DNA from: Serripes groenlandicus
Lineage: Eukaryota; Mollusca; Bivalvia; Cardiida; Cardiidae
Direction of reading: 5' to 3'
Length of the DNA: 64,000 nucleotides
Assembly: GCA_031761405.1 (NCBI GenBank)
Contig: JASEVX010000006.1
Span: 27,423,533-27,487,532 of the forward strand
This document shows positions 31,526 through 42,279 of this stretch, piece by piece (the stretch's first letter is position 1; each line of letters begins with the position of its first letter). The notes under the pieces are model-generated. The model made no database searches. It saw only the letters and a program-made list of their open reading frames with translations, and was not told the DNA's origin. The position numbers were made by a program, and so were the translations under genes.

Positions 31526-34500
31526 TTAGATAGCATTTCGTAGAATATTACAATATGGGTTCCATTCTTTTTCAAACATGTCTAGGTTTTCATTGCTTAT
31601 TGCAAGACTTTCTACTACTTTATATGTTCTTTTAAGTTTATTTTTTAAATGTATTATTGTTAATGGGGCCTCAACATGTTTTGTGTTAAAAATATAAAAT
31701 TTTGTTTCTAATAATATGTATAATTGTACTGATGTTAGTTCATTTCCTATATTAAACAAGAAAGTTTCTTCGGAAATCTCGAAAGGATTTTCGTGAAATA
31801 ACCAAGTTTTTAACTCATTTAAAATAGATTGTGTCTTGGGGCAGGACCAAAGCATATGCGTTATAGTTTCCTCTTGTGAACAGTAGAGACAAAGTGGACT
31901 ATCTTTTATTTTTATTTTATGTAAAAAGTGTCTATTTGATAAAATTCTGTGATTTATTCTTATCTGGAACCATTGTAATGTAGTATTTATTGGTTTTTGA
32001 AATGGGAATTTGTAGATATTTTTCCAAATTTCCTCACTAAAATTATATTGTAAATTCCATTTTATTTGCGCTGTTGGCAAACTTTTGTTTACGTTAAGAA
32101 CCTCATACATATCTTTTGAGCCTTTTTTGTGTTTTAAAAGTAATTGTATATTAGCTGGCATTATTGGGTACTGTAGTTTTGATGTTAATTCAAGAATATT
32201 ATTCTTGTTCAAGTATACTTGGATTGCTTTCTTTATTCCATGGTATTGAAGAAAATTCATTTTGATATTGTAAATTAAGTTGAGTTCTTCACATGTGTAC
32301 ATTTTACCATTTTCATTTATGAAATCGTTTATCAAAAATAGACCATTATCATAGTATCTTTTAAAAAATATATCGTTATGGCCTATCATAATATTTTGGT
32401 TAAAATACACTGGGACCTTTAAAATATTTGATGGTAAAGAATGATCAGTTATATTAACTGTACTTTTTAATACCATAACATATGATTTTATTACATCTTT
32501 CCAAAAGGGGTTTCTTATTTCTGAGACTAAGGATTCAGAATATTTTATCCCAAGATTAAAAATGTTTTTAATGTTGATCTTATCATTGATTAAGTGTTGC
32601 CATTGTCCATCTTTAACAATCAATCTCCTAATCCATGTTGACTTTAATGATGCAATAAAGGCTTTTAGATTAATCATATTAAGCCCGCCATCGCAATATT
32701 TTTTTATTATAACTTCATGTTTGATTTTTGATGGCCCCTGCCACACAAATTCAAAAAATAGATTATTAATATGTTTTATAGTATTCTCGCTAGGATTAGG
32801 TAGTGTAAGGAAAAGATTATTAAGAATAGGTAAAAGTAATGTTTTGATAACTGTTATTTTTCCCAAAGGTGTAAGGTACCTTCTTTTCCATAATTTTATC
32901 GAATTTAGTATTTTCGAAATTTTATCTTTGTAGTTTATTTCTTGAATCTTTTTTAAATCTACGTCAAATGTAATACCTAACAGTTTAAATTGCTCACTTC
33001 CCCAAGACAGTTTCCATTTGGTTTTGATTGAGTCTGCACTATATTTTTTTGCCCCTATCCAAACTACGTGCGTCTTATCAAAATTTACATTTAATCCTGA
33101 TATACTAGCATAGAAAGAAAGTTCTTCTAAAGTTTGATTGAGTGATGAAGGTGAACCATCTAAAATAACTGATGTGTCATCTGCAAACTGTGACAATTTA
33201 AATTCATTATTATTTATGTTAAGACCTTTTATACTTTTATTATTACGTATTTGTATTGCTAGTATCTCTGCACAGAGAATGAAAATGTACGGTGAGAGAG
33301 AATCGCCTTGTCTGCAGCCCCTACATATATAGAAAAATTCTGATAAATTACCTCCCTGATTAATGGCAAGGTTTGCATTATTGTATAAAACTTTTACCCA
33401 ATTTTTAATGCTAACGCCAAAATTAAAAAATGTAAGAACCTTTTGAATGAATGACCAAGATAAAGAGTCAAATGCCTTTTCAAAATCGATTAAAAGTATT
33501 AGTCCTGGAATATTGTTATCTTCTGCAGATTGCATAATGTCAAAGATAGTTCTTATATTTTCCCCCATAAAACGCCCTGAAATAAATCCTGTTTGATTAT
33601 CATGTATAAGTTTATCGAGTACCGATTTTATTCTGTTCGCTATTACTCCCGAAGCTATTTTATAAACACAATTTAAAAGAGATATTGGTCTATAATTTTT
33701 TAAAAAACGTCTAGGTTTATTATCTTTTGGTATGAGAGTAATTATTCCCTGTTTTTGAGTAACTGACAATTCACCCTTAATAAAGCCATAATTTAAAGCC
33801 CTAACGACCAAGAATCCTATTTTACCCCAAAAAACTTTAAAGAAGTCAGCCCCAAAACCGTCTGAACCTTGCGATTTATTATTTTTCATATTACTAAGTG
33901 AAAATGAAACTTGATCATAAGTAATTAAACCCTCCAATGACAATGACTCTGTGTCTGTTAATTTTGGAATATTTGGACATTCTGTATTTAAATCTACATC
34001 TATGAGATGATCATCTTTACTTGTATATAAGTTTTCATAGAAGCATTTAGTTTCTTTTAAAATATCATGTTGGTTGGAAATAATACTACCATCAGACAAT
34101 TCTATTTTTGGTATAATTTTACTAGTGTAATTATAATTTTCTAAGTTACAAAAAAAATTAGAAGGTTTTTCTCCTTCTTCAATAAACTGTGCACGTGATC
34201 TTATGAAGTGACCCTCCATTTTATTTTTGCGCAATGTTAAAAGTTCTTCTTTCAATATATTCAAATTTATTATATTATTATCAGTATTTAAAGATTGTTC
34301 TATCTTATTTATCTCGTTTATAATATTTCTTTCCCTTTTATCAGTTTCTTTTTTCTTATAAGATGAATATGATATTGTTTTACCTCTTATTTCCATTAAA
34401 AGTGTGTCTAAAAAAAGTTGATCATTAATACAGAATTGTATATCTTCATTTGAAATATTATCGATATTGTCCAGGTTATAAACGGGCAATGCATATTGGG

Positions 34501-35317
34501 CTTTTATTTCCTTAATTTTCTCATTTATTATATTAAGATAATCAATATCACAAAGTAGACTATTAATAAGTTTCCATAACGGTTTACCCTTAACAAACTT
34601 GTTAAAATTGCACTTAAGGACTACCATTGAATGGTCTGACCTATAACTGGCCTCAATATTACATTTAGTTATGGATGAAAGAAGTCTTTCGGATATCAAG
34701 AAAAAATCTAATCTCGATTGCTGGAAGGGTCTCAATTTTCTCCATGTATAGCGCTTAGTAGATGGGAAGTACTCTCTATATGGGTCAATTAAATTATAAG
34801 CGGATTTAATTTCTAAAACTTTTTCTCTAGCATTCTTATTATTAATGCATTTATAGTTGTAGTAGTCTAATTTGGGATCTTGTACCAAATTGAAATCGCC
34901 GCAGATAATCATATCATTGTTACTAAATGTGTCTGCTGCAATCATTATATCATTGAAAAAACTGGGACGATCCTTATTAGGGGCATATAGGGATATAAGA
35001 GTCAACCTATTATTATCAATTGTTATATCAACAATTATGTAATTACCCTCGGGATCAGATATGTGATTATGAACGGTAAAATCAACGTCATTACTGAATA
35101 ATATTGCTACACCTCTTGCATTACTTTTCCCGAAGCTAAATAGACAGTCATACTGCCATTCAGTATGTATAATATTTTCAATTTCTTTTGTAAAATGGAC
35201 ATCCTGCAAACAATAGATTTGATACTTTTTAGATTTTAGATAATCAAAAACATCATTACGCTTTTGAGTCAAACCTAAACCCTGACAATTGACTGACACT
35301 ATATTAATATCTGTCAT
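31526..35317 (-). CDS. LINE ORF2: endonuclease-reverse transcriptase
   Basis: 1263 codons. An apurinic-type endonuclease comes first: VNCQG near residue 10, LQDVH near 40, GDFN near 139, SDHS near 228. The reverse transcriptase follows, with DFEKAFDSL and FADDT (near residue 712). A Cys/His cluster CLYC..H..C lies near 1146. It nicks the target and reverse-transcribes the element RNA. The position usually occupied by Glu in LQETH is Asp here. Length and domain order fit the L1/Tx1 group. No stops or frameshifts, so the copy may be young. Confidence 0.9.
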   Translation of the reverse strand: MTDINIVSVNCQGLGLTQKRNDVFDYLKSKKYQIYCLQDVHFTKEIENIIHTEWQYDCLFSFGKSNARGVAILFSNDVDFTVHNHISDPEGNYIIVDITIDNNRLTLISLYAPNKDRPSFFNDIMIAADTFSNNDMIICGDFNLVQDPKLDYYNYKCINNKNAREKVLEIKSAYNLIDPYREYFPSTKRYTWRKLRPFQQSRLDFFLISERLLSSITKCNIEASYRSDHSMVVLKCNFNKFVKGKPLWKLINSLLCDIDYLNIINEKIKEIKAQYALPVYNLDNIDNISNEDIQFCINDQLFLDTLLMEIRGKTISYSSYKKKETDKRERNIINEINKIEQSLNTDNNIINLNILKEELLTLRKNKMEGHFIRSRAQFIEEGEKPSNFFCNLENYNYTSKIIPKIELSDGSIISNQHDILKETKCFYENLYTSKDDHLIDVDLNTECPNIPKLTDTESLSLEGLITYDQVSFSLSNMKNNKSQGSDGFGADFFKVFWGKIGFLVVRALNYGFIKGELSVTQKQGIITLIPKDNKPRRFLKNYRPISLLNCVYKIASGVIANRIKSVLDKLIHDNQTGFISGRFMGENIRTIFDIMQSAEDNNIPGLILLIDFEKAFDSLSWSFIQKVLTFFNFGVSIKNWVKVLYNNANLAINQGGNLSEFFYICRGCRQGDSLSPYIFILCAEILAIQIRNNKSIKGLNINNNEFKLSQFADDTSVILDGSPSSLNQTLEELSFYASISGLNVNFDKTHVVWIGAKKYSADSIKTKWKLSWGSEQFKLLGITFDVDLKKIQEINYKDKISKILNSIKLWKRRYLTPLGKITVIKTLLLPILNNLFLTLPNPSENTIKHINNLFFEFVWQGPSKIKHEVIIKKYCDGGLNMINLKAFIASLKSTWIRRLIVKDGQWQHLINDKINIKNIFNLGIKYSESLVSEIRNPFWKDVIKSYVMVLKSTVNITDHSLPSNILKVPVYFNQNIMIGHNDIFFKRYYDNGLFLINDFINENGKMYTCEELNLIYNIKMNFLQYHGIKKAIQVYLNKNNILELTSKLQYPIMPANIQLLLKHKKGSKDMYEVLNVNKSLPTAQIKWNLQYNFSEEIWKNIYKFPFQKPINTTLQWFQIRINHRILSNRHFLHKIKIKDSPLCLYCSQEETITHMLWSCPKTQSILNELKTWLFHENPFEISEETFLFNIGNELTSVQLYILLETKFYIFNTKHVEAPLTIIHLKNKLKRTYKVVESLAISNENLDMFEKEWNPYCNILRNAI

Positions 35318-36548
35318 TTAAGTCAGGTGTTAAAAAATATTAACCTGTTGAGCAGAGAGAGCAGATAAAAACACGAACAAAAACACATAATGAGCAAGCC
35401 ATGCATGTAAAAGCTTGCAATTTAAAAAAAAACAACACAAATTTGGCTTAACCAATAGTTGAAATCGATGTAAAAAAAGATACGTTTTCGAAAAGTCTTT
35501 ATAAACTATGTATAATAATGCAATTTAAATTTCAATCGTTTTAAAATTCATTTTAATACACGTATAACAATATGTATCACTATTGCCGAAAGTCAACTGT
35601 AATTGAACTGTAGCTGCTTTTCTTCTCACTAAGATACTTTATTTATCGCTCTTTTACAGATGTATTACTGTATTAAAATAACTATAACCAATTCATCTGG
35701 TACCTAATTATCACTGTGAAGTGTGGTAGAGTTTTTATGAGTAACCAAAAAAATCAACAACAAAAATCCATGATTTGATACATTCTAAATAGCTATCTAA
35801 CGGGCCCAGAATAATGAAGGGATAGTAAAAAAAACAAGTAAACAATACAACGAGTACACAGAACTCTCACACCAATCATAAAAGTATATACAATATACCT
35901 AATATAAATATCCAGATCAAAACTAACTGTAAGTGTTCACAATAGTCCATTAGTGTTAAAGGTCACTCACATGTATTACAGTGTTTATCTAGTTATAACT
36001 GTCTTTACACAAACCACAAAGGAAAGTGTAGTCCGTGTTTTATAGGTAGATGATCGCTGGGTCAAGGCACACTAAAATCACGTTATTTCACCGTTCAGTG
36101 TTTATTTTGATTACAATGCCCTTTCATAATTTATAATGTATATCCACTTTCTATAAATTGAGAAACACACAATACACAAGATATATATTGCAAACACAAC
36201 AAAAAAAACAAGCACAAAAAAAGATAAATTTATATATTATATCCAAAATACGCATTTTATTAAAGACACAATTCCTGTCTCTGAGTGTATATATATAATA
36301 TCACAAGGTTATTAATCCATTATCATACTTTCTGAGTTTATTTCCTCCATGAATGCAGATAAAATTTACACAACCACGCTATTTTCACTCAAATATTGAA
36401 CACGGTCAACTTATTTTTATGTGCTAGTGAATAATATTACTTTTATAATATGATTAAATTTTATAGTCCAGTTTTCAATCATAGCTTCAAATTAAAATAT
36501 AAAAATTCACAAAAACACAACCTTGTCAAGTAAGTCCTGTCTATGGGT
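35318..36548 (-). other. unusually long spacer between LINE ORF1 and ORF2
   Basis: 1231 bp, AT-rich, no ORF and no obvious inserted repeat with terminal structure. ORFs in L1-type elements usually overlap or lie close, so ORF2 translation would need reinitiation over a long distance or an internal entry. Confidence 0.6.
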
Positions 36549-37445
36549 TTAGGCAGCGATCACATCCCTGATGTTATCGTACAAGTCAAACTTGAGACGG
36601 CGGTTGTCGTTACTCCTTCCATATGCGGTCCCGTTGAAGTACCAGGCCTGCTGAATACTTTCATGTTTGCCAAGACGTTCCATTAACTGAGCATTAAGGC
36701 GGGTTACGTCGTCTACTAAGCGGTTGCCCATATTCTTGAAAGCAGTGCGGTGTACCATTACCTTAGTTTTTTCACTGTTGTTGAGGAATTTCACAAGAAT
36801 AGGCTTACTATGACCCTCTTTACCAGGAATTCTGTGAATAGCCATTATTTTACTTGGCTCAATGGTCACATCCTTTTTTTTGAACAAGGTGGAAACAGTA
36901 TCAATGAGGTCCTTTTCCGTTTCATTTGGTTTCTCGGCAATGTCCATGACCTTCACATTGTTTTTCCGGGAGTATTGTTCGTTGTAATTGGATTTGCCCA
37001 TGGCTGACTTTGAACGCGATTCTATTTCTTCCATTTTTGTGTTTATGTTTTTGTGTTGTGTTTTGAGGCTCACAATTTCTTTTTTTAGACAACTGTTTTC
37101 CTTTTCACATTCAGTCAGTTTTTGTGCTAGCTGCTTTGTTGCTTCTTTCACTTTCACAGAAATAGTCATGTCCATATTGTCAGTAAGGTCTTTGACAATG
37201 TTTACGACTGTGTTCTGTATAAATGTCTCCATGTCTTCCTTTTTCATGACCATTTGGAGATCGCCCCTGATCAGCTTAATATCTTCGGTTAAGCCATCAA
37301 GTTGTTGGCTGAGCACATTCAGTTCATCAACACTATTGTTCGGTGACATGTCGGTGTTTGGTCGTTTTGGAGCTTGTTTACTGCCCGAGGCCGTATTGCC
37401 TTTGTTAACCGATTTTGCAGGTTTTACCATGTCACTTTTATTCAT
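36549..37445 (-). CDS. LINE ORF1: nucleic-acid-binding protein
   Basis: 298 codons. A basic, low-complexity N-terminus (about 1-40) is followed by a long coiled-coil-prone region (about 40-150, rich in Lys, Glu and Leu heptads) and then a compact domain from YSRKNNVKV to RRLKFDLYDNI. This order matches the L1-type ORF1 RNA-binding chaperone that trimerises and coats element RNA. The ATG at 37445 is the first in frame. Confidence 0.8.
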   Translation of the reverse strand: MNKSDMVKPAKSVNKGNTASGSKQAPKRPNTDMSPNNSVDELNVLSQQLDGLTEDIKLIRGDLQMVMKKEDMETFIQNTVVNIVKDLTDNMDMTISVKVKEATKQLAQKLTECEKENSCLKKEIVSLKTQHKNINTKMEEIESRSKSAMGKSNYNEQYSRKNNVKVMDIAEKPNETEKDLIDTVSTLFKKKDVTIEPSKIMAIHRIPGKEGHSKPILVKFLNNSEKTKVMVHRTAFKNMGNRLVDDVTRLNAQLMERLGKHESIQQAWYFNGTAYGRSNDNRRLKFDLYDNIRDVIAA

Positions 37446-37772
37446 TGTGTACTGTTAGGATATAGCTACACAATAGAACTTAATTTATAATCCTTTGAGG
37501 GTATGTCTCAAGGTGTCTCAATGTAAATACTATCAAATTATTTATTGTTATTTCCTTTGTTCAGATTTTGCAAAAATGCAAAAAGCAACACATATCTCAA
37601 AAACTATCAGTTGTTTTAAGATTATTTTTAAATATTCATATAGTGCGCACTTTTAAACACGTTTTAAGTCCATCTATCACATATTATCACTCTTAGTTTT
37701 GATTTAATAGCCCAAATTTGTGGACAGTGAATAAACCTAGAACATCTCTGTCATGATCACGTGGTCTCTTTT

Positions 37773-37783
37773 TGCTCTGTTCT
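37773..37783. repeat. LINE target-site duplication (TGCTCTGTTCT), 5' side
   Basis: Matches 31198-31208. Confidence 0.8.
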
Positions 37784-38695
37784 CTTGATGGGTTGCATTT
37801 GATTGGGTTGATACGATTGAACGGGACGGAACGGTAGCGATATACGGGATGTTATTAGATGAGACGGTACAGGGATCCATTTCTCCAAACCCCGCAAAGT
37901 TACGGACCCGTAAGTCCATTGTTCTTTCTCAGACTTACGGTGATTTTGCATTTCTCGAAAAATCGTAGATTTGCGGGATTTTGTTGGACTTCCGTAAGTT
38001 TACGATATTCATGACGTCAAAGCCTTCTTTTTCCGTAACTTTATGGGCACCTCAGACCCTGTCCATAACTATTTACGGAAGATGTTTTGGTAGATAAAAT
38101 CTAACTTAGGAGCAAACTCCCATGGCACTGTCTCGGTATAGACACTGCGGCGGGCAAATGAAAATCTCAGAATCTGACGAAAGTAGTCCGTTTTCAAAGA
38201 GAAAGAGGTCCATGATTGACCTAACATTGCCGTGTTTAATTCTCGATTGAACACGTCTCTATGTATTCTATTATCTTAATCAATCATTATTTTGTCAACA
38301 TATTTCGTAAATCATGAAATATTAGAAGAAACGGAGAAGAAATCCCCGCGAAAGAAATTTTGAGTAAAAGTTGTGTTGACAAATAAGTTCACCGCACGTG
38401 CGTTTACCAATCAATACGCGCAATTTAACCAATCAAGTTCTCGGGATTTTCAGAAATGACGTAATATCTCCGTAACTCTGCAACTAAGATACGACTACGA
38501 TACGGAGTTTGGAGAAATGCAATTTGAAACTCCGCATCTCTTCCGTAACTTTTTCAATTCTACGGAAATCGTAAATGTACGGGTCCGTAAGTCTACGGAG
38601 TTTGGAGAAACAGATCCCTGGATGGGATGGGTTGGGATGAGATTTTATTGGGTTAAAAGGGACGGTACGGTACGGGATGGGATGAGATGTGCATA
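37784..38695. repeat. degenerate GGGAT/GGGAC minisatellite interrupted by a transposon
   Basis: GATGGG, GGACGG and GGTACGG motifs run from about 37790-37869 and resume at 38621-38695. The same minisatellite, in reverse complement, is at 50480-50640 in unit C. Confidence 0.75.
37870..38620. mobile_element. 751-bp inverted-repeat element with CAGGGATC ends
   Basis: Left end CAGGGATCCATTTCTCCAAA and right end TTTGGAGAAACAGATCCCTG are inverted copies. The interior is rich in TACGGACCCGTAAG-type short palindromes. No ORF. The CAGGG terminus is common in hAT-type elements, but no clear 8-bp duplication was found. Confidence 0.75.
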
Positions 38696-38947
38696 ACAGC
38701 GCAGGAAGGTATGGTTCCGTACAATTTATATTTGTTTTTTTATTTCGTACCGCACATATGTAAAACTGCGTTCATCAGCAGTTGAATATTTGGGAAGGTA
38801 GTCAATAATACGGGATGAATGTTATGTTACGTGAGCGACAAAGCATGAAACTGCGTGGAAGAGGGACTTACCCGTAGGATAAATGGGTACGACACGTTGC
38901 CCGCGCAACCCCATATACATCAATTCGCCTATTGTCATACTTTTCAG

Positions 38948-39197
38948 GGGACAACCTTTCAAAAAATAATGACGCCGAATTTTCCACATATGATCAAGAC
39001 CGTGACGCCAATAACGGGTTATCATGCGCTGTTTTTACGGAGCAGGCTGGTGGTATAATGCATGCAGTAATAGCGGCCTGACTGAACCAGGAATACGTTG
39101 GTTCGCTTTCCATAACAGGAATCCACATCCACCGTTGAAAACGTCCCTGATTATGGTTCGAAAACGAACTGCTCCTGCATTGAACGTTGTCGGATAA
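38948..39197 (+). pseudogene. FReD B exon 4 with one-base deletion
   Basis: TTTTCAG acceptor, then GDNLSKNNDAEFSTYDQDRD in frame. The frame changes at the T-run 39032-39036 and the remainder, ending LKTSLIMVRKRTAP and TAA at 39195, is intact in the other frame. Confidence 0.8.
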
Positions 39198-39411
39198 TTA
39201 TAATGAATAAGCGGTGCTCTAGGAAAACAAACCTAAGCGTTCTGTTTGAACCCATCTGTAAAATAATAACGAAACAGCGTAAACCAAGATCAATATGCTC
39301 GGATGCGCGAATTGATCTAGTTCTACCATTACAGTTCGTGGAGCACTGTTTAATCATGATATATAACGGTTGTGCTTCATATCATCATAAGCGGAATACT
39401 AATTATGAGAT

Positions 39412-39417
39412 AATAAA
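39412..39417 (+). promoter_or_regulatory. polyadenylation signal AATAAA, FReD B
   Basis: Aligns with the signal at 24279-24284 of unit A. Confidence 0.5.
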
Positions 39418-39724
39418 TATATAAAAGAAAAAGGAAGTTCGTTTCATTGATATGTTTACGGAATTTCATAGTTAAATAATCTAATTGTGGTACTAATGCG
39501 CTAATTCAACTGTCGCATAATGAATAACCAACGAGGTATTGTTACATAGAAATATAGAGTAAGCTGACCTTGGTATATACACGCAGTCTGATCCAGATCG
39601 TTGTCTGATAGTAAGATCTCCATTCTGCACTTGCTCGCTTTTCCCACTTTCAACAACTATGCAGAAGACGACTTTGAAAGCATCTAAGCCAAAAAAATAA
39701 AAAACGTTCGCATGAAACAAATGT

Positions 39725-39930
39725 TACCCCTTTCCCACATACAACAAATCGGTAACAGATGACATTGACAAATATATAGTCTAAAATATGTAAGACCTAT
39801 AAATGAAAGTTAGATAATTAAATAGAGTTGAAAACATTGTGGCAACTGGTGGAATTGCTGAAGGTGAATTTGACACAATGTTTTCAAAAGTATTCTGCTG
39901 TAGAGGCGTCTATATGTGGGAAAGGGTTAA
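39725..39930. mobile_element. MITE family M1
   Basis: CCCCTTTCCCACATACAACA..GGTAACAGATGACATTGA at left; GAGTTGAAAACATTGTGGCA inside; TATTCTGCTGTAGAGGCGTC and GTGGGAAAGGGTTAA at right. Confidence 0.8.
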
Positions 39931-40149
39931 TCCCTTTTAGCGTTTTATTTAAGGGTCTTGTCGGGGCCAATTGCTGTAGTAGGAGAATTCCGAAAACGCT
40001 CATCGAAATCTATACTGGAATCAGTCCAAATTGTTTAAGTCTTATTACAATATCGGCAATGAATTACTTTAAATATCTCTTTCTACAGTAGCTCTCCATT
40101 ACTGAACATCATTTCGGGTTCATGGGATGGGGTAAAGGTGAACAACGAT

Positions 40150-40290
40150 TGTGAATACATTTTCTCCATTTGCTACACTCCTTTAAACTCTATTCAATAT
40201 TTAAGAATTCATTTATAGATATTATTCATTTTGTTAACAAAATGTTTTCTAAGTCGTCCGCCGCAGATTTGTTTGTAAAGGGATAAAGAC
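40150..40290. mobile_element. MITE family M1, right half
   Basis: CTCTATTCAATATTTAAG..AAGTCGTCCGCCGCAGATTT and AAAGGGATAAAG. Confidence 0.55.
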
Positions 40291-40956
40291 ATGCAATAGC
40301 TACATATATTTCAACTCTTAATCGAGAATACTCATGCTTTATTGGTATCGTGTTTAATATCGCTTTCATTTATATCACTGTTAGTCATTCGTTATGCTTA
40401 CCCAACAATGCTGAGCGCCTTTGAGGGAACTCCATTACTACTATTGTGTACTGTAATATGATTATATATATAAAAATATGAATAAATGGAAATAACCTAT
40501 ACACAATGACTAGACAGGGGAACAGAGTTACCTCCCTTAATATGTTGGTCACATGGTTTAGTTTATAGTTGGCTAGCCATTGTATAAGTTGACAATAAAG
40601 GGCTAGATTAAATTCGTCTTTATCTTGTGGTTTAATCAGGACATCACAACATAACAACGACAAATTATAAACGGTCCTTGTTATGACCTGGCCGGAGATT
40701 GAACCAACCACCTCCCGCTCTACCTCTACCCTCTAATCGTATGTTTTTAAGAGCTGAATACATTTGAATACATTTAAATACATTGTGACAAAAGTAAAAA
40801 TGCTCGAGATAAACAGGTTGCATGTGGGAAAGGGGGGTTAAGAGAGCTGCCTTACGACCAGGAGGTTTTATCTGACTCGAGAGCACTTTCTTGGAAACAT
40901 ATTTTCACGGGAATACAATAAATACATTGGTAAACAATAGCATTGACCCTACCATA

Positions 40957-41221
40957 TGAGCCGTTTCACGAAAAAAAACCTACATTGTGAACTCTGCGTA
41001 ATGTATCGACCCGGATCAGCCTAAGCATGTCGCGCAGGCTAATCCGGGCAGAAACTTTTTGGCTCCCGCGGAGTTTCTGTTTCAGGAATTAAAACTTTAT
41101 TCCCTTATCCTCCTAAGACGGAAAATGTTGGACCGGATTAGACTGCGCGGACTGAACAGGTTGATCTTTGTCGAAATATAACGAAGAGTCCATAGTGTTG
41201 GTTTTCTCACAAAACGGCTCA
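40957..41221. mobile_element. MITE family M2
   Basis: TGAGCCGTTTCACG..AAAAC at left and GTTTTCTCACAAAACGGCTCA at right, with GCGCAGGCTAATCCGGGCAG inside, as in 15806-16048. Confidence 0.75.
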
Positions 41222-41269
41222 AATTGTATACTCTGCTGTTGAAGCCCGAAAGGACAACGAAGCCCTTTA

Positions 41270-41499
41270 TTAACCCTTTCCCACTTAAAGACACATTTTG
41301 AATCATTTGCAGCAGACTTTTTTTTTTAAATATTGTGACAAAAGTAGTAATTGTTCATTGTGCGCGTTTTCTTCCTTTATCACAACGTTTTCAACTCTAC
41401 CCACTAATTATAATCTCATTTTTAATGACTTTCGCCTTTTTTTCTTAGAGACTTTGAAAGTCGTCTGCTGCAGACTTGTTGTATGTTGGGAAGAGTTAG
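41270..41499. mobile_element. MITE family M1
   Basis: TTAACCCTTTCCCACTTAAA at left, ATCACAACGTTTTCAACTCT inside, GTCGTCTGCTGCAGACTTGT and GGAAGAGTTA at right. Confidence 0.8.
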
Positions 41500-42169
41500 A
41501 TGGAAACGCGAACTAGTGCAGATGCACCTTTTACTTGATATGATATTACGGGCATTCGCCTGCTTTGTGAACACATGGAAAGTTGGAGTATAATGTTGCA
41601 ACATACTTAGAAGCATTGCAGGAAAAGGAGAACATACTCTTTTTGAACACTGTCTTCCTTTCCAACTCTGCTTTAAATCAAAGCACTGAAAGTGCTGACC
41701 GCAAGTGACTAACCGCAGATTACGTTTGGACATGTAATTACCGATCCCGAAAGTCTAACAAGAACACTTTACAAATGCACTTTCCTATAGAAATAAATTG
41801 AACGCAAAATACAGAACGGGTGTCGACCGATATACTAAAATGTGACTACTTCGCTTAATTATGCACATCTGCTATGTGTGTAGTTCCTGTTTAGCACACG
41901 TACTGATTTACAAGGGATATTAGTATGTATTGCTGTATGCAATAACAAATCAACATGTCAAATCAAATTAAACGAAGGTCTCTGCATTACAATGAGAGAT
42001 AAATTGACAGTCCAATTCTAATATCAAAGCAGAAAGACCAACGGGATGTTGTTCACAAATGCGAGTCAATGTGTGACCTTTTGAAAGTCAATGTTGATGG
42101 TTAGCTCTAACTTTTTGTGACAGTATATCTATCTGAGTGTGTTCACAGAATGTCACTTTACCTGTTCGT

Positions 42170-42246
42170 GTTCTTTGAGTTTTTCGAGTACATGTGCTTG
42201 CCAAACTACAACAACTGTCCACCAGCCAGTATGGTCGTGTACATAC

Positions 42247-42279
<33 letters not shown>

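Larger units (their letters stand above)
31209..37772 (-). mobile_element. full-length L1/Tx1-like LINE, minus strand
   Basis: Runs from a 5' UTR at 37772-37446 through ORF1 and ORF2 to a 3' UTR and a poly-A tail of about 25 (T-run at 31209-31234). An 11-bp target duplication flanks it. Both ORFs are uninterrupted. The insertion sits in the last intron of FReD B, antisense to that gene. Confidence 0.9.
29588..39197 (+). pseudogene. FReD gene B, frameshifted terminal exon
   Basis: Exons 29588-29727, 30394-30490, 30883-31047 and 38948-39197 correspond one to one with gene A and have the same lengths for the first three. Exons 1-3 are open (ANTIASFDCFEIS, WADYKHGYGSASGEYWLG, SFWIDEDTAFYKL), with a Tyr-to-Cys change giving VQVCCEYE. 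Exon 4 keeps the full length missing in A, but the T-run at 39032-39036 is one T short: CAVF is followed out of frame by YGAGWWYNACSNSGL and on to LKTSLIMVRKRTAP. The last intron is 7.9 kb because of the L1-like LINE. A sequencing error in the T-run is possible. Confidence 0.75.

Noticed and set aside
32562..33332. Plus-strand ORFs inside the LINE
   Set aside because: Antisense shadows of ORF2.
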